Shown here: positions 6,192 through 12,869 of the stretch, piece after piece
Numbering within the stretch: position 1 is the first letter of the stretch
Layout: each line of letters starts with the position of its first letter
Assembly: GCA_013003285.1 (NCBI GenBank)
Contig: JABDJY010000395.1
Location: forward strand, 1-13,917
Source of the DNA: Alphaproteobacteria bacterium
GTDB taxonomy: Bacteria; Pseudomonadota; Alphaproteobacteria; UBA6615
Length of the DNA stretch: 13,917 nt
Reading direction: 5' to 3'
Position numbers and translations under genes: made by a program
The notes under the pieces: model-generated
The model's database searches: none
Seen by the model: only the letters and a program-made list of their open reading frames with translations
Told to the model about the DNA's origin: nothing

Positions 6192-7451
6192 CTAGACCCC
6201 CTGATACATGCGGCCGGGGTTGAGGACGCGCGTCGGATCGAAACTGTCTTTGACCCGCGCCGAGAGGGCTGCCAGCGCTGTGGCTTGCGGGTGGAATACT
6301 TCGACCCGCGCCCGCACTTCGTCGTCGGCGCGCACCAGGGTCGCGTGGCCACCGCCATGTTGCGTCAACGCGGCACGGATTACCGCGGCGCCGCCGTCAC
6401 CGACATACCGATCGAGCTGGTACCAGATCAATCCGCCACCCCAATCATAGAACGCCGCACCGGGTAGGGCGGCGGCGATATCGCGCACCACCGCCGCGCC
6501 AGCGCTGGGCATCGCGGAGAGACGCCATAGGGGCCATAGGGGCCGTTCGCCGGTCTGAAACGGCGCGACATCGCGCACCTCCTGCCAGAACTTCACGGAA
6601 TTGGTGCTGTGCAATTCTTCCAATGTCCCGAACGAACCGAGCAATTCTTGCAGCGCCTCGGTGCGCGCCGCCACCGACGGGCTGAAGCCTTCGATGCGCA
6701 AGGCGGTCACCGCGCCACCAGCGCCGCTGATATAGCTCACCGCCGATTGCGCCGCCACGGCCGCGGGCATATGGGCCGCGCCGGAGACCTCGTGACTGGA
6801 ATTAAGCGCTACGGTCATGGCGCGTTCGGCGGTCTCGTCGTCGAGGCCGAGTACCAGCAGGGTGCGAATCTTTTCCGACGCCGGCAGCACCTTGATGGTG
6901 ATCTCGGTCAGCGCCGCCAAGGTGCCGTAGGAGCCGGTCATCAGTTTCGACAGATCGTAGCCGGTGACGTTCTTGACCACCCGGCCGCCGCTCTTGAACG
7001 CCTCGCCGCGCCCGCTGACGCCCTGTATGCCCAAGACGTGATCGCGCGCGGCGCCGGCCTTGATGCGTCGTGGACCGGTCAGATTGCAGGCAATGGCGCC
7101 GCCCAGGGTGCCACCGTCATTGCCATAGAGCGCCGCCATATGCATCGGCTCGAACGCCAGTTGCTGCCCCTGTTCGGCGACCATGGCTTCGATCTCGGCC
7201 AAGGGTGTGCCGGCGCCGGCGGAGAGCACAAGCTCTTCCGGTTCGTAGAGTGTAACGCCGCTCAAACTCGACAGGTCGAGCGTATGTCCAATGATGCGGT
7301 TGCCTTCGCCGCCATGTTCCCCGAGAAGCGGCCGGCCCAAGCCGCGCTTGGTCGCGGTGCCGGCGATCTCCAACGGAACCTCTTCGGCCACCGCCCAAGC
7401 GACCGTCTCGACGACCTGTGCAGCGTCGCTCGGTTGAAGGACCTTTGTCAT
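6192..7451 (-). CDS. glcE: Glycolate oxidase FAD-binding subunit GlcE
   Basis: The protein has 419 residues, somewhat longer than the roughly 350-residue E. coli protein as I recall it. It is the second flavin subunit of the GlcDEF complex that oxidises glycolate to glyoxylate. The PCMH-type FAD domain is clear: LSAGAGTPLAEIE at about 77-88, GGTLGGAIACNLTGPRR at about 113-129, GRVVKNVTGYDLSKL at 156-170 and GSYGTLAALTEITIKVLP at 173-190. The C terminus has the typical FDPTRVLNPGRM. ATG at 7451 is preferred because AGGA lies 4 bases upstream and the family start motif follows; the frame remains open upstream inside glcD but that is out of frame with glcD. It starts 5 bases after the glcD stop and ends 5 bases before glcF. 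Confidence 0.95.
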   Translation of the reverse strand: MTKVLQPSDAAQVVETVAWAVAEEVPLEIAGTATKRGLGRPLLGEHGGEGNRIIGHTLDLSSLSGVTLYEPEELVLSAGAGTPLAEIEAMVAEQGQQLAFEPMHMAALYGNDGGTLGGAIACNLTGPRRIKAGAARDHVLGIQGVSGRGEAFKSGGRVVKNVTGYDLSKLMTGSYGTLAALTEITIKVLPASEKIRTLLVLGLDDETAERAMTVALNSSHEVSGAAHMPAAVAAQSAVSYISGAGGAVTALRIEGFSPSVAARTEALQELLGSFGTLEELHSTNSVKFWQEVRDVAPFQTGERPLWPLWRLSAMPSAGAAVVRDIAAALPGAAFYDWGGGLIWYQLDRYVGDGGAAVIRAALTQHGGGHATLVRADDEVRARVEVFHPQATALAALSARVKDSFDPTRVLNPGRMYQGV

Positions 7452-7456
7452 CGATC

Positions 7457-8944
7457 CTAAAACCGCGGCAAATCGGGAAACCGCGTCTTGCCGCGATGAA
7501 TGTGCATGCGGCCAAGCTCGGCGCAGCGATGCAGAGTCGGAAACACTTTGCCCGGATTGAGCAATTGTTGCGGATCGAAGGCGCATTTGACCCGCTGCTG
7601 CTGGTTGAGATCTTCTTCGGAGAACATCACGCCCATCAGATCGCGCTTCTCGACCCCGACCCCGTGCTCGCCGGTTAACACGCCGCCCACCTCTACACAG
7701 AGGCGCAGTATGTCGGAACCGAAATCCTCGGCCCGCTCCAGTTCACCCGGATTGTTGGCGTCGTACATGATCAGCGGGTGCAGATTGCCGTCGCCGGCAT
7801 GGAATACATTGGCGACGCCGAGTTCGTACTTCTTCGACATCTCGGCCATGCGCGCCAGCACTTCGGGCAAGCGGTGGCGCGGAATGGTACCGTCCATGCA
7901 GTAGTAATCCGGGGTCAGGCGACCGATTGCCGGAAACGCCGCCTTGCGCCCAGCCCAAAACTGCTCGCGCTCTTCCTCGTTCTGGCTGACGCGGATCGAG
8001 ACCGCGCCGAGCCCGTCGGCGATGGTCCGTACCCGCTCGATCAGATAGTCGACCTCGGCCGGCGGCCCGTCGAGTTCGACCAGGAGCAACGCACCCACAT
8101 CGACCGGATATCCCACCTGCACGAAGGCCTCGGCCGCTTCGATCGCTGGACCGTCCATCATCTCCATGCCGCCGGGAATGATGCCATTACTGATAATATC
8201 GGCGACGCATTTACCGCCAGCTTCAGAGGTGTCGAAGCCGATCATCAACGCCCGCGCCGTGGTCGGCTTGGGCAGGATGCGCACGGTGACTTCGGTGATG
8301 ATGCCCAGCAACCCCTCCGAGCCGGTCATCAGGCCGAGCAGATCATAGCCTTCGCTATCCATATGCTTGCCGCCGAGGCGCAGAATCTCGCCGTCGGGCA
8401 ACACCATCTCGATGCCGAGGATATTGTTCGTGGTCAGACCGTATTTCAGGCAATGCACGCCGCCGGAATTCTCCGCCACATTGCCGCCGATGGTGCAGGC
8501 GATCTGGCTCGACGGGTCGGGTGCATAATAGAAACCCTCGCCGGCCACCGCCTGGGAGATGCCGAGATTGGCCACGCCCGGCTGCACCCGCGCGCAGCGA
8601 TTGTCGTAGTCGATCTCGAGCACCCGGTTGAATTTACCCAGGCCCAGGGTGATGCCGTCGGCCAGCGGCAACGCACCACCCGACAGGGATGTGCCGGCGC
8701 CGCGCGGCACGATCTTCACATTGTTTTTCTTGCAGTAGGCCATGACCTCGCTAACCTGCGCGGTATCTTCCGGCAGGACGACGATCATGGGCAGTTGGTG
8801 ATAGGCGGTCAGCCCATCGGATTCGTAGACCGCGAGCTCCTTTTCGTCGGCGATGACGCTTTGCTCCGGCACGATGGTGCGCATGGCGGCGATAATTTCC
8901 GCACGCCGCGCCAATACCGCTTGATCCGGATCGGGCATCTTCAT
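7457..8944 (-). CDS. glcD: Glycolate oxidase FAD-linked subunit GlcD
   Basis: The protein has 495 residues, matching the family. It is the catalytic flavin subunit: glycolate (or D-lactate-like 2-hydroxyacid) to glyoxylate. The FAD domain has PRGAGTSLSGGALP at 80-93, GGNVAENSGGVHCLKYG at 153-169 and LMTGSEGLLGIITEVTVRILP at 205-225. The C-terminal FAD-oxidase domain has HAGDGNLHP at 382-390, with two His that bind metal or substrate in relatives, and GEHGVG at 425-430. The start at 8944 has GAGGA (complement of 8954-8958) 9 bases upstream; a second Met two codons later is less well spaced. It heads the glcDEF unit. An intrinsic terminator at 9013-9037 separates it from rpmJ, so its own promoter must lie in the 65 or so bases before it, but no convincing sigma-70 boxes were found. 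Confidence 0.97.
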   Translation of the reverse strand: MKMPDPDQAVLARRAEIIAAMRTIVPEQSVIADEKELAVYESDGLTAYHQLPMIVVLPEDTAQVSEVMAYCKKNNVKIVPRGAGTSLSGGALPLADGITLGLGKFNRVLEIDYDNRCARVQPGVANLGISQAVAGEGFYYAPDPSSQIACTIGGNVAENSGGVHCLKYGLTTNNILGIEMVLPDGEILRLGGKHMDSEGYDLLGLMTGSEGLLGIITEVTVRILPKPTTARALMIGFDTSEAGGKCVADIISNGIIPGGMEMMDGPAIEAAEAFVQVGYPVDVGALLLVELDGPPAEVDYLIERVRTIADGLGAVSIRVSQNEEEREQFWAGRKAAFPAIGRLTPDYYCMDGTIPRHRLPEVLARMAEMSKKYELGVANVFHAGDGNLHPLIMYDANNPGELERAEDFGSDILRLCVEVGGVLTGEHGVGVEKRDLMGVMFSEEDLNQQQRVKCAFDPQQLLNPGKVFPTLHRCAELGRMHIHRGKTRFPDLPRF

Positions 8945-9010
8945 CGGTTCAAATCCTCAAATAAGGGGTTCACCAGGACACGACGCTATCATAGGCGGCT
9001 TGCAGACAAT

Positions 9011-9037
9011 AAAAAACCGCGCCAATTGCGCGGTTTT
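9011..9037 (-). terminator. Rho-independent terminator after rpmJ
   Basis: AAAACCGCGC (9013-9022) and GCGCGGTTTT (9028-9037) form a perfect 10-bp stem with a 5-base loop. On the minus strand the stem is followed by a T-rich run, giving a classical intrinsic terminator about 50 bases after the rpmJ stop. It stops rpmJ transcripts before glcD. Confidence 0.9.
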
Positions 9038-9087
9038 AAGATCGCGGTCGAGCCGCATGGCAGACACTCAATGTGCCCGAGCCAGGC

Positions 9088-9213
9088 TCAGCCTTGACGC
9101 GCCTTGAAGCGCGGGTTGCGCTTGTTGATCACATAGATACGTCCGCGCCGCTTCACCACCTGACAGTGGCGATCACGCTTCTTCAAAGTTTTCAACGAAC
9201 TCGCGACTTTCAT
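9088..9213 (-). CDS. rpmJ: 50S ribosomal protein L36, zinc-less form
   Basis: A 41-residue basic protein beginning MKVASSLKTLKKRDRHCQVV and ending NKRNPRFKARQG. This is the short alphaproteobacterial L36, which sits in the large ribosomal subunit. The zinc ribbon of the other L36 type (three Cys and one His) is missing: only His16 and Cys17 remain. GAAGG lies about 8 bases before the start. It is a single-gene unit with a promoter at 9264-9292 and a strong terminator. It is too short for many ORF callers. Confidence 0.97.
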   Translation of the reverse strand: MKVASSLKTLKKRDRHCQVVKRRGRIYVINKRNPRFKARQG

Positions 9214-9263
9214 CGATCTTACCTTCAGCTTTCATCGGCTGCCCAAAACGGGTAGCGTCCGGG

Positions 9264-9292
9264 AACCTACAAAGCCCCCGAAGGTGTGTCAA
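9264..9292 (-). promoter_or_regulatory. Sigma-70 promoter for rpmJ
   Basis: On the minus strand TTGACA (complement of 9287-9292, perfect -35) is followed after exactly 17 bases by TAGGTT (complement of 9264-9269, three of six -10 bases). Transcription would start near 9257 and leave a leader of about 44 bases before rpmJ. Alphaproteobacterial promoters often keep only the -35 well, which fits. Confidence 0.55.
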
Positions 9293-9333
9293 CAACTGCT
9301 TTTTTTCCGCCAAAATCGCTGAATTTCTTTGGT

Positions 9334-9362
9334 TTGACAGCTTTTCGGCGGCGGCGCATTCT
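9334..9362 (+). promoter_or_regulatory. Candidate sigma-70 promoter for the 2OG-Fe(II) oxygenase gene
   Basis: TTGACA at 9334-9339 is a perfect -35; 17 bases later CATTCT (9357-9362) is a weak -10. The leader would be about 58 bases. It lies in the divergent rpmJ-oxygenase region, back to back with the rpmJ promoter. Confidence 0.35.
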
Positions 9363-9426
9363 TTATCGCCTATAGAGTATTAAAAAGGCACGAAATCCGG
9401 GGCCGAAAAATCAGAGGTACCCATTG

Positions 9427-10470
9427 ATGAGCGCACAGATCGACATGGAAGCCGGCCTCGACGAGCCCACGGAGATCCCGGTGCTCGACTTGGAGGCCTA
9501 TCTCGCTGGTGATGACGGCGCGTTGGAGAAACTCGCCGCCGAACTGCGCCATGCCCAGGAAAATGTCGGCTTCTACTTCATCATCAACCACGGCGTATCG
9601 CGGGAGCTGATCGCGCAGGCTTACGACCAGATTCGCCAATTCTTCGCCCAACCGCTGGATGAAAAACTAAAACTGCGCGTCGACGAGACGTCCCTGGGAT
9701 ATGTCCCCTCGAAATCGTCGATCTATGTCACTTCAAAGATCAACGACAATACCAAGCCCGACCTCAACGAGACCCTGCTGACGGCCCGCGAGCGCGCACC
9801 CGACCATCCCTCTATCCTCGCCGAGCGCCGTTTTCATGGCCCCAATCAGTGGCCGGACGAGAACTTGCTGCCGGATTATCGCGACCGGATGCTGGCCTAT
9901 TACGCGGCGATCGAGGCCCTCGCCTTCAAGATGCTGCCGGTCTATGCCCGCGCGCTCGACCTGCCGGCGGATTATTTCGAGCCCTTCTTCAACGACCCCA
10001 TGTGGACGACGCGCAATTCCTTCTACCCGGCGGTGGCGCCGGAGGATAACCAGTTCGGTATCTCGCCCCATTGCGATCATGGCTTTATTACCTTCCTGCC
10101 GCTGTCCGACGAACCGGGCCTGCAAGTCCAGACCCAGAGCGGCCGCTGGCTGCCGGCGGAACAGGTCGAGGGCGCGATCATCGTCAATACCGGCGAGTTC
10201 ATGAACCGCTGGACCAATGGCCGCTTCATCGCCACACCGCACCGGGTTATCGCACCGGAGAACGACCGCTATTCGACGGCCCTGTTCTTCAACCCCAGCT
10301 GGGACACGGTGGCCGACCCCTTGCCGACCTGCGTCAGCGCCGATAATCCAGCCCGGTTCGAACCGGTTCGGATGATCGATTATCTGTCATGGTACGTCGA
10401 TCGCAACTTCAATCAGGATGGTGGCGGACGGCGGGAGGATCAGGCGTCCGACGAAACCGACGACCGTTAA
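9427..10470 (+). CDS. 2-oxoglutarate/Fe(II)-dependent oxygenase, isopenicillin N synthase-like family
   Basis: The protein has 347 residues. The N-terminal DIOX_N-like domain begins with IPVLDLEAY at 17-25 and has ENVGFYFIINHGV at 45-57. The C-terminal jelly roll carries the iron ligands His215 and Asp217 (PHCDHGFIT) and His272 (ATPHRV), and the 2-oxoglutarate-binding pair Arg281 and Ser283 (RYS), all intact. FFNPSWDT just after is common in bacterial members. The reaction is oxidative: hydroxylation, desaturation or ring closure of a small molecule; the substrate cannot be told and a link to antibiotic synthesis is not implied. ATG at 9427 is chosen with GAGGT at 9414-9418, 8 bases upstream; an adjacent in-frame TTG would add one residue. 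The acidic and basic tail after about residue 330 is probably disordered. A 113-base gap precedes the protease-like gene. Confidence 0.94.
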   Translation: MSAQIDMEAGLDEPTEIPVLDLEAYLAGDDGALEKLAAELRHAQENVGFYFIINHGVSRELIAQAYDQIRQFFAQPLDEKLKLRVDETSLGYVPSKSSIYVTSKINDNTKPDLNETLLTARERAPDHPSILAERRFHGPNQWPDENLLPDYRDRMLAYYAAIEALAFKMLPVYARALDLPADYFEPFFNDPMWTTRNSFYPAVAPEDNQFGISPHCDHGFITFLPLSDEPGLQVQTQSGRWLPAEQVEGAIIVNTGEFMNRWTNGRFIATPHRVIAPENDRYSTALFFNPSWDTVADPLPTCVSADNPARFEPVRMIDYLSWYVDRNFNQDGGGRREDQASDETDDR

Positions 10471-10583
10471 GCGTCAAAACGCCGCTGGATAATTACGATG
10501 GGCGCACCTTTGGATTAGGCGTGCTATCATTCGGTCCGTCGAATCGGAATTGTCCTTACTATGAACACGCAGAGGTATTGCGC

Positions 10584-11570
10584 GTGAGCGACCCATCAAA
10601 CCCGCAGTTTTGGAGCATGCGACTAGGCAGCCACCCCCAGCGCGACGATGTGTCCTTCGATCTCGACTCCGTATTGTCGTCGGTGGTCTCGTTGCGCGCG
10701 ACCATCCCCGAAGACGCCTTTACCGCGCCGATCCTCGGCACCGAGCGCGAAGGCCAAGGCGTGGTGATCGACAATAGCGGCACCGTGCTGACCATCGGCT
10801 ATCTGGTGACGGAGGCCGAAGAAATATGGCTGATCGGCAACAATGGTATGGCATTGCCGGCCCATGTGCTGGCCTACGACCAGGAAACCGGGCTGGGGCT
10901 GGTGCAGGCGCTGGGCAATCTGGGCCTGCCAGCTGCGGAAATCGGCGAATCCTTTCCCGTCACCGTGGGCGAGCCGGTCATCGTCGCCGGCCAGGGCGGC
11001 GCCGACGAAGCGGTGAACGCGCAAGTGGTCTCGGTGCGCGAATTCGCCGGCTCATGGGAATATCTCATCAACGACGCGATTTTTACCATTCCCGCCCACT
11101 CGAAATGGAGCGGCGCCGCCGTATTTAACCGGCTGGGACAACTCATCGGCATTGGCTCGCTTTATATTCAACAGGCGATCCCCGGCGAAGACCAGATCGA
11201 CGGCAATATGATCGTGCCGATCGATATCCTGAAACCCATATACGACGACCTGCTCACCCTGGGTCGCGCCAGCCGGCCGCCGCGGCCATGGCTCGGCATG
11301 ACCACCGCCGAATCCGACGACAAGCTCGTGGTTGCCGGGCTGGCAAGTCGGGGACCGGCCATGCGTGCCGGGGTCGATCTAGGCGATATGATCGTCGGCA
11401 TTGCCGGTGAGCCGGTCTCCGGATTATCGACCATGTTTCGCAAAATTTGGGCTCTCGGCAGCGCCGGGGTTGCGGTGCCACTGACCCTGGAACGCGACGG
11501 CCGCACCCTGTCGATCACGGTAGAAAGCGGCGCACGGTCGGATTATCTGAAAAAGCCGAACGTGAACTAG
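10584..11570 (+). CDS. Trypsin-like (HtrA/S1C fold) plus PDZ protein, predicted protease-dead, cytoplasmic
   Basis: The protein has 328 residues. The trypsin-like domain (about 25-225) keeps HtrA landmarks: GQGVVIDNSGTVLT at 58-70, AYDQETGLGLV at 97-107, SGAAVFNRLGQLIGIGS at 176-192 and VPIDILKP near 211-218. A PDZ domain covers about 235-318 (WLGM, GPAMRAGV, LGDMIVGIAGEPV). The catalytic His position (NHVV in HtrA) reads GYLV, giving Tyr73; the Asp position (TDLA) reads TGLG, giving Gly103; Ser176 may be retained. So proteolysis is unlikely. No signal peptide or transmembrane helix is present, unlike periplasmic HtrA. GTG at 10584 is chosen with AGAGG at 10571-10575, 8 bases upstream; the open frame further 5' overlaps the oxygenase and is not protein-like. 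Function is unknown; substrate binding or scaffolding is inference. I recall similar triad-poor relatives in alphaproteobacteria. Confidence 0.85.
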   Translation: MSDPSNPQFWSMRLGSHPQRDDVSFDLDSVLSSVVSLRATIPEDAFTAPILGTEREGQGVVIDNSGTVLTIGYLVTEAEEIWLIGNNGMALPAHVLAYDQETGLGLVQALGNLGLPAAEIGESFPVTVGEPVIVAGQGGADEAVNAQVVSVREFAGSWEYLINDAIFTIPAHSKWSGAAVFNRLGQLIGIGSLYIQQAIPGEDQIDGNMIVPIDILKPIYDDLLTLGRASRPPRPWLGMTTAESDDKLVVAGLASRGPAMRAGVDLGDMIVGIAGEPVSGLSTMFRKIWALGSAGVAVPLTLERDGRTLSITVESGARSDYLKKPNVN

Positions 11571-11687
11571 CACGCCCAAAGCGACTATTTGCGCCGTTTT
11601 CGATACTCCCCTGCCTCTCACAACACGATACCGCTATTAGACTAAAGGCGGTTGTCTGCTGGCGCCTTATAGGTGCACTATTGAACC

Positions 11688-11700
11688 GCAATAAAATTGC
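11688..11700. promoter_or_regulatory. Short palindrome upstream of aapJ
   Basis: GCAAT-AAA-ATTGC is a perfect 5-bp inverted repeat, 45 bases before the aapJ start. It may be an operator or a small leader hairpin. No good sigma-70 or sigma-54 promoter was found in the 11571-11745 gap. The short length makes chance likely. Confidence 0.2.
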
Positions 11701-11745
11701 CGACGCGCCAAAATGAGCGCGTAGTTAACAATAACGGAGAGAGAC

Positions 11746-12780
11746 ATGAAATTTACAGCAATCACAGGCGCGGTGGCAGCCGTTGCAGCCATGTGGATCG
11801 CCGGTGGCGCCGCAGGCGGCGCCCACGCGGCCACGCTCGACGACGTGAAAGCAGCCGGCGAAGTGAAGTGCGGCATCAACACTGGCTTGCCGGGCTTCGC
11901 CTTCACCGATGATAAGGGCAACTGGACGGGGTTTGACGTCGCCTTCTGTAAAGCCATGGCGGCCGCGGTATTCGGCGATTCCAGCAAAGTTAAATACGTC
12001 AACTTAACCGGTAAAAACCGCTTCCCGGCCTTGGCGTCGGGTGAAATCGACCTGCTGTCGCGGAATACGACCTGGACCTTCTCGCGTGATGTGGATCTGG
12101 GCTTCACCTTTGTCGGCGTCAACTATTATGACGGCCAGGGTTTCATTGGCCGCACCGCGCTGGGAGCGAAGAGCGTCAAAGAACTCGACGGCGCCTCGGT
12201 TTGCATCCAGACCGGCACGACCACCGAATTGAATTTGGCCGACTATTTCCGGGCCAACAACATCACGTACGAGCCGGTTCCCATCGAGACCAACGAAGAA
12301 GCGCGCAAGGCCTATGAAGCCGAGCGTTGCGATGTCTACACAACGGATGCCTCGGGTCTGGCCGCGACCAAGTCGACCTTTCCGGATGCCGACAACCACA
12401 TGGTGTTCCCGGAAATCGTCTCAAAAGAGCCGCTCGGACCGCTGGTCCGCCAGGGCGACGATCAATGGGCCGACATCGCCCGTTGGACCCTCAACGTGCT
12501 GATCAACGCCGAAGAGTTCGGCATCACCCAAGCGAATGTCGACTCAATGGCGGTCAAGGGTAACAACCCTGAAATCAACCGCATGTTGGGTTCGGAAGGT
12601 TCGCTCGGCGAGAAGCTCGGCCTGACCAACAACTGGGCCGTGGCCGTGATCAAGTCCGAAGGCAATTACGCCGAAATCTTCGAACGTTATCTCGGCAAGG
12701 ACACCCCGCTCGGTCTCGCGCGCGGGCAAAACGCGCTCTACAAGGATGGTGGCATCCTCTACGCCCCGCCGATGCGTTAA
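11746..12780 (+). CDS. aapJ: General L-amino acid ABC transporter, periplasmic binding protein AapJ
   Basis: The protein has 344 residues, matching AapJ. A signal peptide covers about 1-28 (GGAHA, then ATLDDVK). The mature protein is a type II periplasmic binding protein of the polar amino acid family (SBP_bac_3), with VKCGINTGLPGFAF and GNWTGFDVAFCKAMAAAVF near the N terminus, LTGKNRFPALASGEIDLLSRNTTWT forming the ligand-binding strand, and the C-terminal GLARGQNALYKDGGILYAPPMR. It should capture a broad range of L-amino acids and hand them to AapQ/AapM with ATPase AapP. GGAG at 11736-11739 supports the start, 6 bases before ATG. It is followed by a stem-loop and then aapQ on the same strand, the standard aapJQMP order. 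Nitrogen control is usual for such operons, but no specific site was identified. Confidence 0.97.
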   Translation: MKFTAITGAVAAVAAMWIAGGAAGGAHAATLDDVKAAGEVKCGINTGLPGFAFTDDKGNWTGFDVAFCKAMAAAVFGDSSKVKYVNLTGKNRFPALASGEIDLLSRNTTWTFSRDVDLGFTFVGVNYYDGQGFIGRTALGAKSVKELDGASVCIQTGTTTELNLADYFRANNITYEPVPIETNEEARKAYEAERCDVYTTDASGLAATKSTFPDADNHMVFPEIVSKEPLGPLVRQGDDQWADIARWTLNVLINAEEFGITQANVDSMAVKGNNPEINRMLGSEGSLGEKLGLTNNWAVAVIKSEGNYAEIFERYLGKDTPLGLARGQNALYKDGGILYAPPMR

Positions 12781-12795
12781 TCGCACAGGAAGTTC

Positions 12796-12829
12796 GGTCC
12801 GCCCGCCCCCCATTCGAGGCGGGCGGACC
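12796..12829 (+). terminator. Strong stem-loop between aapJ and aapQ (attenuator or RNA-stabilising hairpin)
   Basis: GGTCCGCCCGCC (12796-12807) and GGCGGGCGGACC (12818-12829) form a perfect 12-bp GC-rich stem with a 10-base loop, 15 bases after the aapJ stop. The following tatttccc is only a weak T-tract, so partial termination or 3'-end protection of the aapJ mRNA is more likely than full termination. This fits the higher amount of binding protein than permease usual in such operons. Confidence 0.8.
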
Positions 12830-12869
12830 TATTTCCCATAGCGCTGAAATTGCTTAAAGATTATTCGTT

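Noticed and set aside
6609..7460. Plus-strand open frame (283 codons) opposite glcE
   Set aside because: Antisense to well-conserved GlcE FAD-binding motifs; composition is typical of a shadow frame.
7778..9097. Long plus-strand open frame (439 codons) opposite glcD and rpmJ
   Set aside because: It lies antisense to clear GlcD motifs and extends through rpmJ and the rpmJ terminator; its protein is Arg/His/Asp-rich without family motifs, as expected of the reverse of GC-rich coding DNA.
10389..10583. N-terminal extension of the protease-like gene into the oxygenase gene
   Set aside because: It overlaps the oxygenase 3' end in another frame; GTG at 10584 has a well-placed AGAGG and marks where protein-like sequence begins.
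10561..10587. Possible 8-residue leader peptide (MNTQRYCA) ending at the protease-like start
   Set aside because: Its stop overlaps the GTG start as GTGA, which looks suggestive, but it has no Shine-Dalgarno sequence and is short enough to be chance.
11660..11677. Sigma-54-like promoter (TGGCGC ... GTGCA) before aapJ
   Set aside because: There are 12 bases between the GG and GC elements where 10 are required.
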